Shown: positions 55,070 through 63,716, counted from the first letter of the stretch. The stretch: DNA of 64,000 nt from Enterococcus florum (GCF_004309355.1 NZ_BJCC01000022.1:62001-126000); one strand, 5' to 3'. Numbers and translations are program-made. Notes: a model not told the origin generated them from the letters alone.

Positions 55070-55993
55070 ATGAAAAAGGCCACGAGACAGGCCTATGGTG
55101 AAACATTGGCCATTTTAAAGTCGCATCCAGATTTGGTCGTCCTCGACGCTGATTTGTCAGCAGCCACTAAAACCGATATTTTTGCAAAGACAGCCCCAGA
55201 AAAATTTTTTAATATGGGGATCGCAGAAGCCGATATGATTGGTACGGCAGCAGGCTTGGCTCTGGGTGGAAAAAGACCGTTTGCGAGCAGCTTCGCCATT
55301 TTTGAAGCTGGACGTGCCTATGAGCAAATTCGCAATGCAGTGGCTTATCAACGACTAAATGTGACTGTAGCCGCTACTCATTCGGGAATCACGGTAGGAG
55401 AGGACGGCGGTTCGCATCAGGCGATCGAAGATATTGCTTTGATGCGGGTGATTCCAGGAATGACTATCTTAAATCCAGCAGACGACCTCGAAACAGAGGC
55501 TGCGATTGAAGCGATTTTGAAACATCAAGGACCAGTCTATCTGCGCTTAGGACGCTTAGCGGTGGAGCGAGTGCACCAAGAAAAGCCCGACTTTAAGATT
55601 GGACGAGCAGAAACCTTAATAGAAGGCAATGATGGTACGATTATCGCAACAGGATTGTTGGTTCAGGAAGCATTGAAGGCTGCTGACATATTGGCTCAAA
55701 GAGACGTGCATGTTCGCGTTTTAAATTTCTCAACCATCAAGCCTCTAGACCATCAACTCGTCTTACAAGCAGCAAAAGAAACCCCTTGGCTGATCACTGC
55801 GGAGGAGCATAGCGTGATCGGTGGATTAGGAAGCGCTGTTTCTGAGTATTTATCTGAGCATTATCCTAAAAAGGTCGTAAAGATTGGTGTACAGGATCAG
55901 TTTGGCCAGTCCGGCTCACCAGACAAATTAATGGCGTACTACCAATTGACTGCAAATGATATCGTGGACAAGGCCATTGAATTGACGAAATAG
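55070..55993 (+). CDS. Transketolase, C-terminal (pyrimidine-binding) subunit
   Basis: 307 residues. The conserved Glu of the pyrimidine domain is in NMGIAEADMIGTAAGLA. THSGITVGEDGGSHQAIEDI is typical of the split transketolases, and the C-terminal domain (VHVRVLNFSTIKPLD) is present. It starts one base after the N-subunit stop, so the two are made in equal amounts. Last gene of the operon; the repeat copy 2 follows. Confidence 0.92.
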   Translation: MKKATRQAYGETLAILKSHPDLVVLDADLSAATKTDIFAKTAPEKFFNMGIAEADMIGTAAGLALGGKRPFASSFAIFEAGRAYEQIRNAVAYQRLNVTVAATHSGITVGEDGGSHQAIEDIALMRVIPGMTILNPADDLETEAAIEAILKHQGPVYLRLGRLAVERVHQEKPDFKIGRAETLIEGNDGTIIATGLLVQEALKAADILAQRDVHVRVLNFSTIKPLDHQLVLQAAKETPWLITAEEHSVIGGLGSAVSEYLSEHYPKKVVKIGVQDQFGQSGSPDKLMAYYQLTANDIVDKAIELTK

Positions 55994-56005
55994 AATCAAA
56001 CAGAA

Positions 56006-56190
56006 AGAGACTGACTCAAAAGTCTCTCTAAAGAAAAATTAGCAAAATTAAGCCGAACGATTGCATCTCTATTTAAGGAGATAGAATACAATCATTCGGC
56101 TATTTGATTATTATTCAAGTTAATTTTCATTTTTGTTCGATTCACTTTAAAAATAGTTAGCTCATTTTGCTTTTTTGGTCGGTCTCTTTT
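56006..56190. repeat. Interspersed repeat, copy 2
   Basis: This is the second copy of the element at 45891. It has the same AGCCGAACGATTG...CAATCATTCGGCT hairpin. Its left end AAAGAGACTGAC is echoed inverted by GGTCGGTCTCTTT at 56177-56189, giving imperfect terminal inverted repeats like those of a small non-autonomous element. It sits between convergent genes (transketolase and a small membrane protein). Confidence 0.8.
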
Positions 56191-56192
56191 TT

Positions 56193-56501
56193 CTACCTAT
56201 TCTTTTTTTTCTCAATCTTCATTTCATCATATATAAAAATATTCTTTAGTATCCGCAGAACGGGTCGAATCGTCAAAAAGACCGCCCCGGCAAGGTAAAA
56301 ATAAGTACCGATTACATCGGGAATCGGTGTTAATGAGGCAATACTTCCAATGATATAAAAAATACCGGTCAATAAATCAACGATCAGCGAGATCAGTGAA
56401 AAACGATTTTGAAAATAAAGCCGAAATCGATTCCCCTGAATCTCAATATCTTCTTCGATGGCTTTTTCGACTTCGTGGGTCTTGCGTTTTATTTTTGGCA
56501 T
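56193..56501 (-). CDS. Small membrane protein (YrhK-like)
   Basis: 102 residues from the ATG at 56501, behind GGAAAGG/AAAGGAC; a longer frame exists upstream but has no ribosome site and would overlap the promoter of the divergent lipid kinase. A N-terminal charged helix (KRKTHEVEKAIEED) is followed by two membrane spans (about 38-58 and 66-82) and a basic end KKKNR. The layout resembles the YrhK family of short two-span proteins. Function unknown. Confidence 0.6.
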   Translation of the reverse strand: MPKIKRKTHEVEKAIEEDIEIQGNRFRLYFQNRFSLISLIVDLLTGIFYIIGSIASLTPIPDVIGTYFYLAGAVFLTIRPVLRILKNIFIYDEMKIEKKKNR

Positions 56502-56667
56502 GTCCTTTAAAATCCTTTCCTTATCTAGGTGAGATAAAGCAATTGAATAGGATAACAGGTTTAACTGAATTCGCCTACCGATATGCACTGAGCGTATCAA
56601 TGTAAGAACCCCCTTGAAGACTGCTATACTTGAATCAACAAGCAATCAAGAGAGGAGAGCGTCAAAA

Positions 56668-57564
56668 ATGAAAAAAGCATTATTAATCATTAATCCTAAT
56701 TCGGGAGAAGAAGAAGCAAAAAATTATGAAGAGTTGGCTCATGAAAAGCTGAATAACTTGTTTGATGAAGTTGAAGTTCTGCATACACAGGAAGATGGGG
56801 ATGCGACCCGTTTTGCTCGTCAAGCGGCAGATGAAAAAGTGGACAGTCTATTTGTGATGGGAGGAGACGGCACAGTCAATGAAGCTGTGAACGGCCTTGC
56901 AGAGCAAGAGTATCGGCCTAAATTTGGTTTCTTTCCTTTGGGGACGGTCAACGATTTGGCTCATTCGCTGAATATTTCAATGGACCCGGCAACGGCGATT
57001 GAAGAATTGACGCTTGAACGTCATCAAGCTCTAGATATTGGAAAAATCAATGACAGCTATTTCATGAATATTGTCTCCGTGGGCAGTATTCCAGAGGCGA
57101 TCAGTGAGGTGGATGGAGAGGAAAAGTCTAAGTTTGGCAAGCTGGCTTATTTTACGACAGCTTTTAAACAAGTGCTCCACAACGAAAGCTACCATTTTTC
57201 ATTAGAGGTTGATGGAGAACATCTGGATATCGAAAGCAGTGCAGTCGTCTTTAATTTAAACGAAAGCATTGGCGGCTTTGAACAGGTCGTACCAAATGCC
57301 AAACCAGATGATGGCAAGCTTCATCTGCTTTATTTGAAGGACCATCGTATTACAGATACCTTTAAAAGCGTTCCGGATATTTTAAAAGGGATTGATCATT
57401 CGACGGAGTATGTTGGGTATCAACCATTCTCTGAAGCCACATTGTCTGTCAAAGACGATGTTACGCTCCACCCCAGTGTAGATGGGGATGAAGGTCCTGA
57501 ACTGCCGCTGCATTTGAAGGTGCTGCCACAGCATTTAGAAGTTTATTACGGACCAGAAGAGTAG
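56668..57564 (+). CDS. Diacylglycerol/lipid kinase family protein (YegS/DgkB-like)
   Basis: 298 residues from ATG 56668 behind AGAGAGGAGAGCG. The catalytic-domain motifs LLIINPNSGEEEA, VMGGDGTVNEAVNGL and FPLGTVNDLAHSL are present. The C-terminal lipid-binding beta domain follows, with FNLNESIGGFEQVVPNAKPD and GKLHLLYL. It phosphorylates diacylglycerol or a related lipid with ATP at the inner membrane face. It appears to be monocistronic. Confidence 0.9.
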   Translation: MKKALLIINPNSGEEEAKNYEELAHEKLNNLFDEVEVLHTQEDGDATRFARQAADEKVDSLFVMGGDGTVNEAVNGLAEQEYRPKFGFFPLGTVNDLAHSLNISMDPATAIEELTLERHQALDIGKINDSYFMNIVSVGSIPEAISEVDGEEKSKFGKLAYFTTAFKQVLHNESYHFSLEVDGEHLDIESSAVVFNLNESIGGFEQVVPNAKPDDGKLHLLYLKDHRITDTFKSVPDILKGIDHSTEYVGYQPFSEATLSVKDDVTLHPSVDGDEGPELPLHLKVLPQHLEVYYGPEE

Positions 57565-57702
57565 CATTTTTGCACTGTCCATTGTTTTAGCGGTAAGTCT
57601 TTCATTTGACCAATTCACAATCCAGAATCTTTGCCGCTGAAAGGCCGCTGTAGTAAAGTAAGAGACAAAGAGAGGTTTGATTGAAAAGAGGAGGGACCCT
57701 AA

Positions 57703-58212
57703 ATGAAATTCACTCAGTTATCGATCGATATGTTGGAACGGGCACAGGAACGCTTTGAGGAAACCTTGGATCAAATGACCATTGATGAGGCCAATACGAT
57801 GCCGGCACCGTTGATCAAATCAGTGACTTGGCTGATCTGGCACACGGCGCGTGAATTGGATCTTCAAATTTCGGAATTGAAAGAAAGCGAGCCGCTATGG
57901 ACAGGTGCAAACTGGACTGAAAAATTTGCGTTGGATCTGCCTGATGATACAGAGGATTATCGGCATTCACCAGAGGAAGCTGCGAAAGTCGTGGTGGAGG
58001 ATCGACAATTGCTCTGGAACTATTTTACCGCAAGTGTCCGATTGACTAGCGAGTATTTAGAAACCCTGGATGAGAAAAGTCTGAACGACATTGTCGATAC
58101 TCAATGGACACCGCCTGTGACTCGGCAGGCACGTATCGTTTCGGCGATCGATGATGCGGTGATGCATTCGGGACAAGCAGTCTATACTAGAAGATTGGTG
58201 ATCGGAAAATAA
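57703..58212 (+). CDS. DinB family protein
   Basis: 169 residues, a four-helix-bundle size. The metal-binding His pattern of the DinB/YfiT family is partly visible: H in LIWHTARELD, and H in DDAVMHSGQAVYTRR near the C-terminus. These proteins are stress-related and may act as metal-dependent thiol transferases; the reaction here is unknown. GAGGAGG precedes the ATG. A strong terminator follows. Confidence 0.82.
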   Translation: MKFTQLSIDMLERAQERFEETLDQMTIDEANTMPAPLIKSVTWLIWHTARELDLQISELKESEPLWTGANWTEKFALDLPDDTEDYRHSPEEAAKVVVEDRQLLWNYFTASVRLTSEYLETLDEKSLNDIVDTQWTPPVTRQARIVSAIDDAVMHSGQAVYTRRLVIGK

Positions 58213-58253
58213 AAAGCAAGCGCATCTTTTTACACGGATGCGCTTGCTTTTTT
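58210..58253. terminator. Bidirectional terminator
   Basis: AAAAAGCAAGCGCATC pairs with GATGCGCTTGCTTTTT around TTTTTACACG. The A tract before and T tract after let it serve both the DinB gene (plus) and the DUF1667 gene (minus). Confidence 0.92.
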
Positions 58254-58259
58254 GAAGTG

Positions 58260-58613
58260 TCAGCTTGCTTGAACAGAACTGGTCACAACAACGTCGATTC
58301 CTGTATCCAGCAGGTTTTCAACAGCCACATCACCAATTGCTACAGGTGCCTGCAGACAGACGGTATCGATGATTTTCATGGCGTCTTTTACCGCGTGTTT
58401 GGGAATCCCATCGGCTGTTTTTACCGAACAGCGGCGAGACTCTCCATCCTTCACGACAACGGTCGAGGTCACGACACGAATAGGGTTCGTGGCTTCCGCT
58501 TTTCCGTATTTCACACCCTTGCTGCAGCTGTAGCCGCTGACTTGGTACTCATTGTCTTCATCGACGGTTAAGTGACAGCCTTTGGGGCACATGATGCAAA
58601 TAAATTGTTTCAT
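58260..58613 (-). CDS. DUF1667 domain-containing protein
   Basis: 117 residues. The N-terminus has FICIMCPKGCHL (a C-x-x-C-x-x-x-C cluster) and a further Cys in SGYSCSKGV, a four-cysteine pattern that probably binds an Fe-S cluster or zinc. DUF1667 proteins are almost always encoded after a GlpA-like and a FAD/NAD oxidoreductase gene, as here, and are thought to be a small subunit of that dehydrogenase complex. The start overlaps the preceding stop by four bases. Confidence 0.85.
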   Translation of the reverse strand: MKQFICIMCPKGCHLTVDEDNEYQVSGYSCSKGVKYGKAEATNPIRVVTSTVVVKDGESRRCSVKTADGIPKHAVKDAMKIIDTVCLQAPVAIGDVAVENLLDTGIDVVVTSSVQAS

Positions 58614-59875
58614 GGTTGTACGACCTCCTCCACACAGACTTCGATTTCATTGCTGTTGATCTTGTCCATCATTTTCTTAGACAGTTTGAATTTTTCCATC
58701 TCTCCGGGCACGATGTAGCTTTTCTTTTGTTTGGCCACGACTTCGCCTTGACATTTGATAGTGATCAGACTGTCGTCAAAGACTTTATTAACCCTGAAGA
58801 ACAGCTCGACTTTTTTGCCCATGTTTGCTTTGCGAATCTTTTGAGGAACGACGTAGGTCACGTGCTCTCCATTTTTCACAGACAAACAGGCTTCCTGATC
58901 CAAGGTATTTTGCTGCAAAATATACTCTGCAGCGGCTTCTCCGGCACGAGTGCTTTCAGCGGAAACGAAATCGACCAAATCGTGAACATGGACAACATTC
59001 CCACAGGCAAAAATACCCGGGATCGAGGTTTCCATATTTTCATAAACGATCGCTCCATTGGTTTGTCTGTCCAAGACAACGCCGGCACTGCGGCTCAGTT
59101 CGTTTTCTGGCACAAGACCAACCGACAGCAGCACCGTATCGCACTCAAAGGTTTGTTCGGTTCCAGCGATTGGCTGCCGTTTTTCATCTACTTCGGAAAC
59201 AACTACCGCTTCAACGCGAGATTTACCGCAAACTTCGGTAATGGTATGGGATAGATACAATGGAATATCATAGTCATCCAAGCACTGAACGATGTTTCTC
59301 GTCAGTCCGCCTGAGTAAGGCATGACTTCTACACAAGCCAACACCTCAGCACCCTCCAGCGTCATTCTGCGCGCCATAATCAATCCAATATCGCCTGAAC
59401 CCAAAATGACGACTCTTTTTCCTACCATGTAGCCTTCCATATTGACGTAGCGTTGTGCCGTACCCGCGGTAAAGACACCTGCAGGCCGACTGCCTGGAAT
59501 CCCGATCGCGCCTCGAGTCCGTTCACGGCAGCCCATTGCAAAAATGATTGATGCTGCTTGGAGGATCTGATAGCCGTTTTGCTTGTTGACAAGATGCACC
59601 TCTTTGTCTTCGGTGACATCTAAAACCATCGTGTCTAAAAAGATTTCGACCGTTGTATCCTTCAGCATATCGATGAAGCGGGCCGCATATTCAGGACCCG
59701 TCAGTTCTTCTTTGAAGCGATGCAGGCCAAATCCGTTGTGGATGCACTGGTTTAGAATTCCGCCAAGCTTTTGATCTCTTTCCACGATCAGAATATCCCT
59801 AACGCCTTTTTCATAAGCAGCGACAGCCGCAGCCAAGCCAGCCGGGCCTCCGCCAATGATGATCAACTCACGCAT
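58610..59875 (-). CDS. NAD(P)/FAD-dependent oxidoreductase, subunit of a GlpA-like dehydrogenase
   Basis: 421 residues from the ATG at 59875, eight bases after AAGGAGG; an upstream GTG in the same frame is on the ribosome site side. The FAD motif IIIGGGPAGLAAA is followed by AMGCRERTRGA, a second dinucleotide-binding motif VILGSGDIGLIMAR (about 155-168) and the FAD-closing GIFACGNVVHVHDLVD. It resembles the HcnB / NADH-dependent flavoprotein group. It probably transfers electrons from the GlpA-like subunit to NAD or another acceptor. The start overlaps the upstream stop. Confidence 0.85.
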   Translation of the reverse strand: MRELIIIGGGPAGLAAAVAAYEKGVRDILIVERDQKLGGILNQCIHNGFGLHRFKEELTGPEYAARFIDMLKDTTVEIFLDTMVLDVTEDKEVHLVNKQNGYQILQAASIIFAMGCRERTRGAIGIPGSRPAGVFTAGTAQRYVNMEGYMVGKRVVILGSGDIGLIMARRMTLEGAEVLACVEVMPYSGGLTRNIVQCLDDYDIPLYLSHTITEVCGKSRVEAVVVSEVDEKRQPIAGTEQTFECDTVLLSVGLVPENELSRSAGVVLDRQTNGAIVYENMETSIPGIFACGNVVHVHDLVDFVSAESTRAGEAAAEYILQQNTLDQEACLSVKNGEHVTYVVPQKIRKANMGKKVELFFRVNKVFDDSLITIKCQGEVVAKQKKSYIVPGEMEKFKLSKKMMDKINSNEIEVCVEEVVQP

Positions 59876-61325
59876 GGTCAACACCTCCTTTGGTCACTCC
59901 AGACAGAATGTAGCTGCCTTCTCGATCCTGCAAAATCTCTAACGGTGATTTGCCCAGTTCATCTGCTAAAATCTCGACGACTCTAGGTCCGCAAAAGCCG
60001 CCTTGGCACCGTCCCATGCCAGCATTGCAGCGACGTTTAACAGCATCGACAGAAGGAGGGGTGATCGGGGAATGAGCGGCTGCTCGAATTTCGCCCTCCG
60101 TTACTGTTTCACAGCGGCAAATCACTCTGCCGTAAGTTGGATCCTGTTTAATCACTTGATTTTTTTCTTCCATTGTTAATTCCTGAAACACGATTTTTTC
60201 GCGAGTATCGATAAAGGACTCCTTCAAGGAAAAAGCTTGTCCCGTCGTTTTTTCCAATAGGTCGACCCCATAAGCAGCAATCGCTGGAGCAGCAGTCAAA
60301 CCAGGTGATTTGATGCCTGCCAAGTCGATAAAGCCTGGGGCTGCTTCTTGGATCACAAAATCCTTTCCGGTACTGTTGGCACGGATGCCGGAAAAATTAC
60401 GGATGGATTGTCTTAAATTCAGGTTTTCTACCGATCTCGCGGCCAATTCTGCTACTTGTTTAAGACCTGAAGAGGTACTGCCTGAACCAATCCCGTTGTC
60501 GACATCTTCCTTAGAGACAGCCTCGGCATTCGGTCCAACGATCAAATTGCCATGAACAGTCGGACTGATCAAAACACCTTTTCCGACACTTGAAGGGCAT
60601 TGGAAGATGACATGGTTGACCACAGCGCCTTCTGATTTATCCAACAGGTAGTATTCGCCGCGAACTGGCGTGATCTCAAAATTCGGCTCAGCCACGAAGT
60701 TGTGGATCTCGTCAGAGTGAACGCCAGCTGCGTTAAAAACAAATTTTGTTTGGTACGTCTGTTGATTGGTAATAATTTCGTAGCCTTCTTCTAGTTTGTT
60801 GATGGCGGTCACTTGTTGATTCAACGCCAGCTCAACACCATTTTTGACTGCTGTTTCTGACAATGCCAAGCATAATTCCCATGGGTTAACAATGGCGGCA
60901 CTAGGGGCATACAGAGCACCGACTACTTTTGAAGAGAGGTTGGGCTCCTTTGCCAACAGTTCTTCCTTATTCAGCAATGCCAAATCAGGCACACCGTTTT
61001 TGACGCCGCGATCGTACAGCTCCTCGATCACCGCTTGGTCTTCTTCAGAAAAAGCCACTACCAACGAACCGACCTGGTTGTAGTGAACCGACAATTTCTG
61101 GCACAACTCCTTAGCCCGCTGCGCACCTTCTACATTTAGTTTGGCCATTAAACTTTCTGGTTCTGGATCGAACCCTGCATGGAGAATCGCACTGTTGGCA
61201 CGAGTAGCTCCCAGACTCACATCATTTTCTGCTTCCAGCACCAGGGTTTTTAATTGATACCGACTCAATTCATAGGCGGTCGCCGCACCGACGATTCCGC
61301 ACCCGATAACGATCACATCGTACAT
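59868..61325 (-). CDS. GlpA-like FAD-dependent glycerol-3-phosphate dehydrogenase with C-terminal BFD-type [2Fe-2S] domain
   Basis: 485 residues. The N-terminal FAD motif VIGCGIVGAATAYEL and the DAO domain (about 1-370) are followed by a BFD-like domain with cysteines in VICRCETVTEGE and CNAGMGRCQGGFCGP (four Cys). The family oxidises glycerol-3-phosphate to dihydroxyacetone phosphate. The GlpP gene and a GlpP-type leader terminator just upstream strongly support this substrate. The enzyme would act anaerobically through the downstream flavoprotein, in contrast to the oxygen-dependent GlpO. AGGAGG precedes the ATG. Confidence 0.88.
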   Translation of the reverse strand: MYDVIVIGCGIVGAATAYELSRYQLKTLVLEAENDVSLGATRANSAILHAGFDPEPESLMAKLNVEGAQRAKELCQKLSVHYNQVGSLVVAFSEEDQAVIEELYDRGVKNGVPDLALLNKEELLAKEPNLSSKVVGALYAPSAAIVNPWELCLALSETAVKNGVELALNQQVTAINKLEEGYEIITNQQTYQTKFVFNAAGVHSDEIHNFVAEPNFEITPVRGEYYLLDKSEGAVVNHVIFQCPSSVGKGVLISPTVHGNLIVGPNAEAVSKEDVDNGIGSGSTSSGLKQVAELAARSVENLNLRQSIRNFSGIRANSTGKDFVIQEAAPGFIDLAGIKSPGLTAAPAIAAYGVDLLEKTTGQAFSLKESFIDTREKIVFQELTMEEKNQVIKQDPTYGRVICRCETVTEGEIRAAAHSPITPPSVDAVKRRCNAGMGRCQGGFCGPRVVEILADELGKSPLEILQDREGSYILSGVTKGGVDHA

Positions 61326-61370
61326 CTTTTTTCCTCCTTACTTCTTCAATACCTCCCACACTCCACGCGA

Positions 61371-61431
61371 AAAAAAGAGTATAGAAAACAGACGCCAATG
61401 GTTGTTGACGTTTGCTGCTATACTCTTTTTT
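61371..61431 (-). terminator. Leader terminator controlled by GlpP antitermination (predicted)
   Basis: On the minus strand AAAAAAGAGTATAG pairs perfectly with CTATACTCTTTTTT, a 14-bp stem with a T run, around a 33-base interior. It lies in the leader between the promoter and the GlpA-like gene. In Bacillus, GlpP with glycerol-3-phosphate binds such a leader and prevents termination. Confidence 0.8.
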
Positions 61432-61457
61432 TCTCTAGCACGTATTTAGTTACTTGT

Positions 61458-61486
61458 ATTATAACACCTTTAAACCAAGCCAACAA
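61458..61486 (-). promoter_or_regulatory. Promoter of the glycerol-3-phosphate dehydrogenase operon
   Basis: On the minus strand TTGTTG (61486-61481), a 17-base spacer and TATAAT (61463-61458). It starts just after the glpP stop and gives a leader of about 125 bases containing the terminator. Confidence 0.7.
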
Positions 61487-61489
61487 TAC

Positions 61490-62062
61490 TTAGACGGACC
61501 AGACAGTTCCTTTTGTGGTCGAAACAGCTAGACCGCCAGCCCCTAAGGCCCCCATGATATCTTCCTTGTCGCGGATCAACCCCCCGACGATCAAGGGTTT
61601 TCTAGATTGTTTGACCAGTTCCTTGATGATTTTAGGAGAAACGTTCGGCAACACCTCTACCAAATCAGCCTCTGTATGCAGCAGCTGCCGCTCTACATTT
61701 TCTAAAGCAGAAGAGTCCAGCAGGAAAAAACGTTGGATCACCAATAGCTGTTGCCGCTTGGCATAACGTACGATCGCCGACTTAGTGGAAATGATTCCGT
61801 CAAAGGACGTGCATTGCTTGATATAATCGATTGCCGATTCGTCAGAAGACAGCCCTTTGACTAAATCAACATGCAGGATCGCGACTTTACCGCTCGCCTT
61901 GATTTTTTCCGCCAAATCCTGCAGCTGCATTAGATGCGATTGCAGGACAAAAACCACTTCGACATCTGTGGTCAAAGCTTCTCTCAATTCCTCTTCATTT
62001 TTTACCGCAGCCACGACTGGCGAAAGCTCTAATTTCTCGTATAACTCATGCGTATTAATCAT
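61490..62062 (-). CDS. glpP: Glycerol-3-phosphate-responsive antiterminator GlpP
   Basis: 190 residues, the GlpP size. VVAAVKNEEELREAL, HVDLVKGLSSDESAIDYI and DLVEVLPNVSPKIIKEL with PLIVGGLIRDKEDI match the TIM-barrel-like antiterminator. It binds glycerol-3-phosphate and the leader RNA of glp operons, and the predicted target lies directly downstream. GAGGAG precedes the ATG. It is transcribed in the same direction as the dehydrogenase genes, which have their own promoter. Confidence 0.93.
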   Translation of the reverse strand: MINTHELYEKLELSPVVAAVKNEEELREALTTDVEVVFVLQSHLMQLQDLAEKIKASGKVAILHVDLVKGLSSDESAIDYIKQCTSFDGIISTKSAIVRYAKRQQLLVIQRFFLLDSSALENVERQLLHTEADLVEVLPNVSPKIIKELVKQSRKPLIVGGLIRDKEDIMGALGAGGLAVSTTKGTVWSV

Positions 62063-62991
62063 TAAAAAAACTCCTCATTCTTCTTCTTGATTATTTTATC
62101 ATGGCGAAGACAGAACAAGTAGTTCATATCTGGGAATTGATGCAATTATTTTGCTGAATTGTGCAAAAGAGACAGATGCAATTTATTGTATTTCATCAAA
62201 ATAAGCTTTACACGCTAAACTCAACAAAACCAAAGGACGAGATGTTTTAAAATAAGTTGCTATGTGTTGTTTTTTACGAATCATCAAATTAAAAAAAGAC
62301 TGAGACATAACCATGATACCGTTAAAGAGGATGATATGCGAAAACGGCATAATCTAGCTGCATATCAGTAATAATATCTGTTAGGAAGGCTGATATGCAA
62401 TGGGTTCAACCTTTATGGTCAGTACGAAAAAAACGATCAATGACGCACGATTCGATGGACGAAGCTCAGAAAGGATGAGTTTCGAAATCCCCCAACTAAC
62501 AATAAGTGATATGTGTTATTTAGAATCTGATTGAAATAGCCGCAGGGAACAAATTAGGCCTGTTAGAAAGAGACAGTCTTCCTGTACTAATTTGGTCATT
62601 CCTTGTCAAATTCATAAATGATACAAAATTGACTGATAAAGAACCTTTCGTGAGACTAGATTTTCATAATTCTTAAATAAAAATTTTACAAATAAAAATA
62701 ACGAAAAATGAATTTGATAATTAGATTACTTGTATTAAAGCAATTTTTCTCTTTCTATAATTATAAATAATAAAGAATTACTTTGTAAAAACAATTGGAA
62801 TAACAAAAAAAGTGGTAGATACGGCGCAATAATTCAATTTGTTAAAAAAATATAACAAAATAGTTGAATTATTGTGATATTATGTTTTTGATTAGTAATT
62901 AATGTTAAATAAATAATAAAAAACTTAGATTATCGATTTTTAATTTTGTTGATAATGGGAAATGTGATTTTTCTTTGGGGAGGGAAAGGGT
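62063..62991. other. Large spacer before the two-component system
   Basis: No supported gene in about 930 bases. It contains AAAAAAAGACTGAGACATAAC at about 62292, resembling a repeat seen in enterococcal spacers, an inverted repeat TGCATATCAG/CTGATATGCA (62359-62399) and a very AT-rich stretch from 62640 to the start of the response regulator. Confidence 0.45.
62827..62874. promoter_or_regulatory. Palindromic site upstream of the LytTR response regulator
   Basis: CAATAATTCAA at 62827-62837 pairs with TTGAATTATTG at 62864-62874, with a second inner pair TTGTTA/TAACAA. An extended -10-like TG-A-TATTAT (62875-62883) follows directly. It could be an operator for autoregulation. Confidence 0.5.
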
Positions 62992-63714
62992 ATGAATATC
63001 GCAATTTGCGATGATGATCGCTTATTTTGTCAAGAATTAGAAAAATATGTGGAACAATCATCTATCGGTTCAAGCGGAGTATTTGATTGCGACGTTTTTT
63101 ATTCAGGAGAGGAGCTGCTGCAGTACCTGGAAGAAAACGAACGAACATTTCACATTTATTTACTGGATATTGAAATGGATGGGATCGACGGTATTCGGTT
63201 AGCGTCTATTTTTCGCAGAAGAGATATCGAAGCCCTGATTATTTTCGTGACCTGCCATGAAAGTATGATGGTTAAAGCATTTGATGTTCGAGCCTTTCAT
63301 TATTTGGTGAAGCCCCTTCAAAAAGAAAAAGTGCTGGAAGTGCTGGATTCTGCCTATGATTATCTGCTGAAGAGAAAGAAGTGCTTTCAATTCACAGTAC
63401 GGAAGAAAATCCATACGGTGCTGTTCTCGGAGATCGAATATTTTGAAAGCATTGGCAGAAAAATCAATATCCATAAAGCCAATGGGGAAATCTTTTCGTT
63501 CTACAGTTCACTGAATGAAGTGATGAAGCAGGTCGACGAAACTCAATTTATCCGGATTCATCAGTCGTATCTCGTAAACCTGGATTATCTGCAGCATGTG
63601 ACTAGCAAGGAAATCGTGATGCGATGTGGTGTGGCACTTTCGATCAGTAAGAGGTATCAGACCTCCTTTCATCACGCGTTTCGCAGTTATCTATTTTATC
63701 GACCGGGGGGATAA
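62992..63714 (+). CDS. LytTR-family response regulator (AgrA/ComE/FsrA-like)
   Basis: 240 residues. A N-terminal receiver domain has the acidic cluster CDDDRLF (7-9) and the phospho-acceptor D59 in LLDIEMDG, with a conserved Lys in LVKPLQKEK. The C-terminal LytTR DNA-binding domain (about 140-240) has SEIEYFESIGRKINIH and FIRIHQSYLVNLDYL. Such regulators act in peptide quorum sensing, bacteriocin or virulence control. The ATG follows GGGAGGG. The sensor kinase gene starts two bases after its stop, so this pair is a two-component system. Confidence 0.93.
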   Translation: MNIAICDDDRLFCQELEKYVEQSSIGSSGVFDCDVFYSGEELLQYLEENERTFHIYLLDIEMDGIDGIRLASIFRRRDIEALIIFVTCHESMMVKAFDVRAFHYLVKPLQKEKVLEVLDSAYDYLLKRKKCFQFTVRKKIHTVLFSEIEYFESIGRKINIHKANGEIFSFYSSLNEVMKQVDETQFIRIHQSYLVNLDYLQHVTSKEIVMRCGVALSISKRYQTSFHHAFRSYLFYRPGG

Positions 63715-63716
63715 AA

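Noticed and set aside
49821-55993. Reading the operon as a plain glycolytic or pentose phosphate gene set
   Set aside because: Housekeeping TIM, transketolase and RpiB have different sequence features; the altered TIM motifs and the PTS-linked kinase indicate a dedicated catabolic unit.
58616-59254. 212-codon plus-strand frame opposite the flavoprotein gene
   Set aside because: It is antisense to a well-supported oxidoreductase with clear FAD motifs and has no ribosome site.
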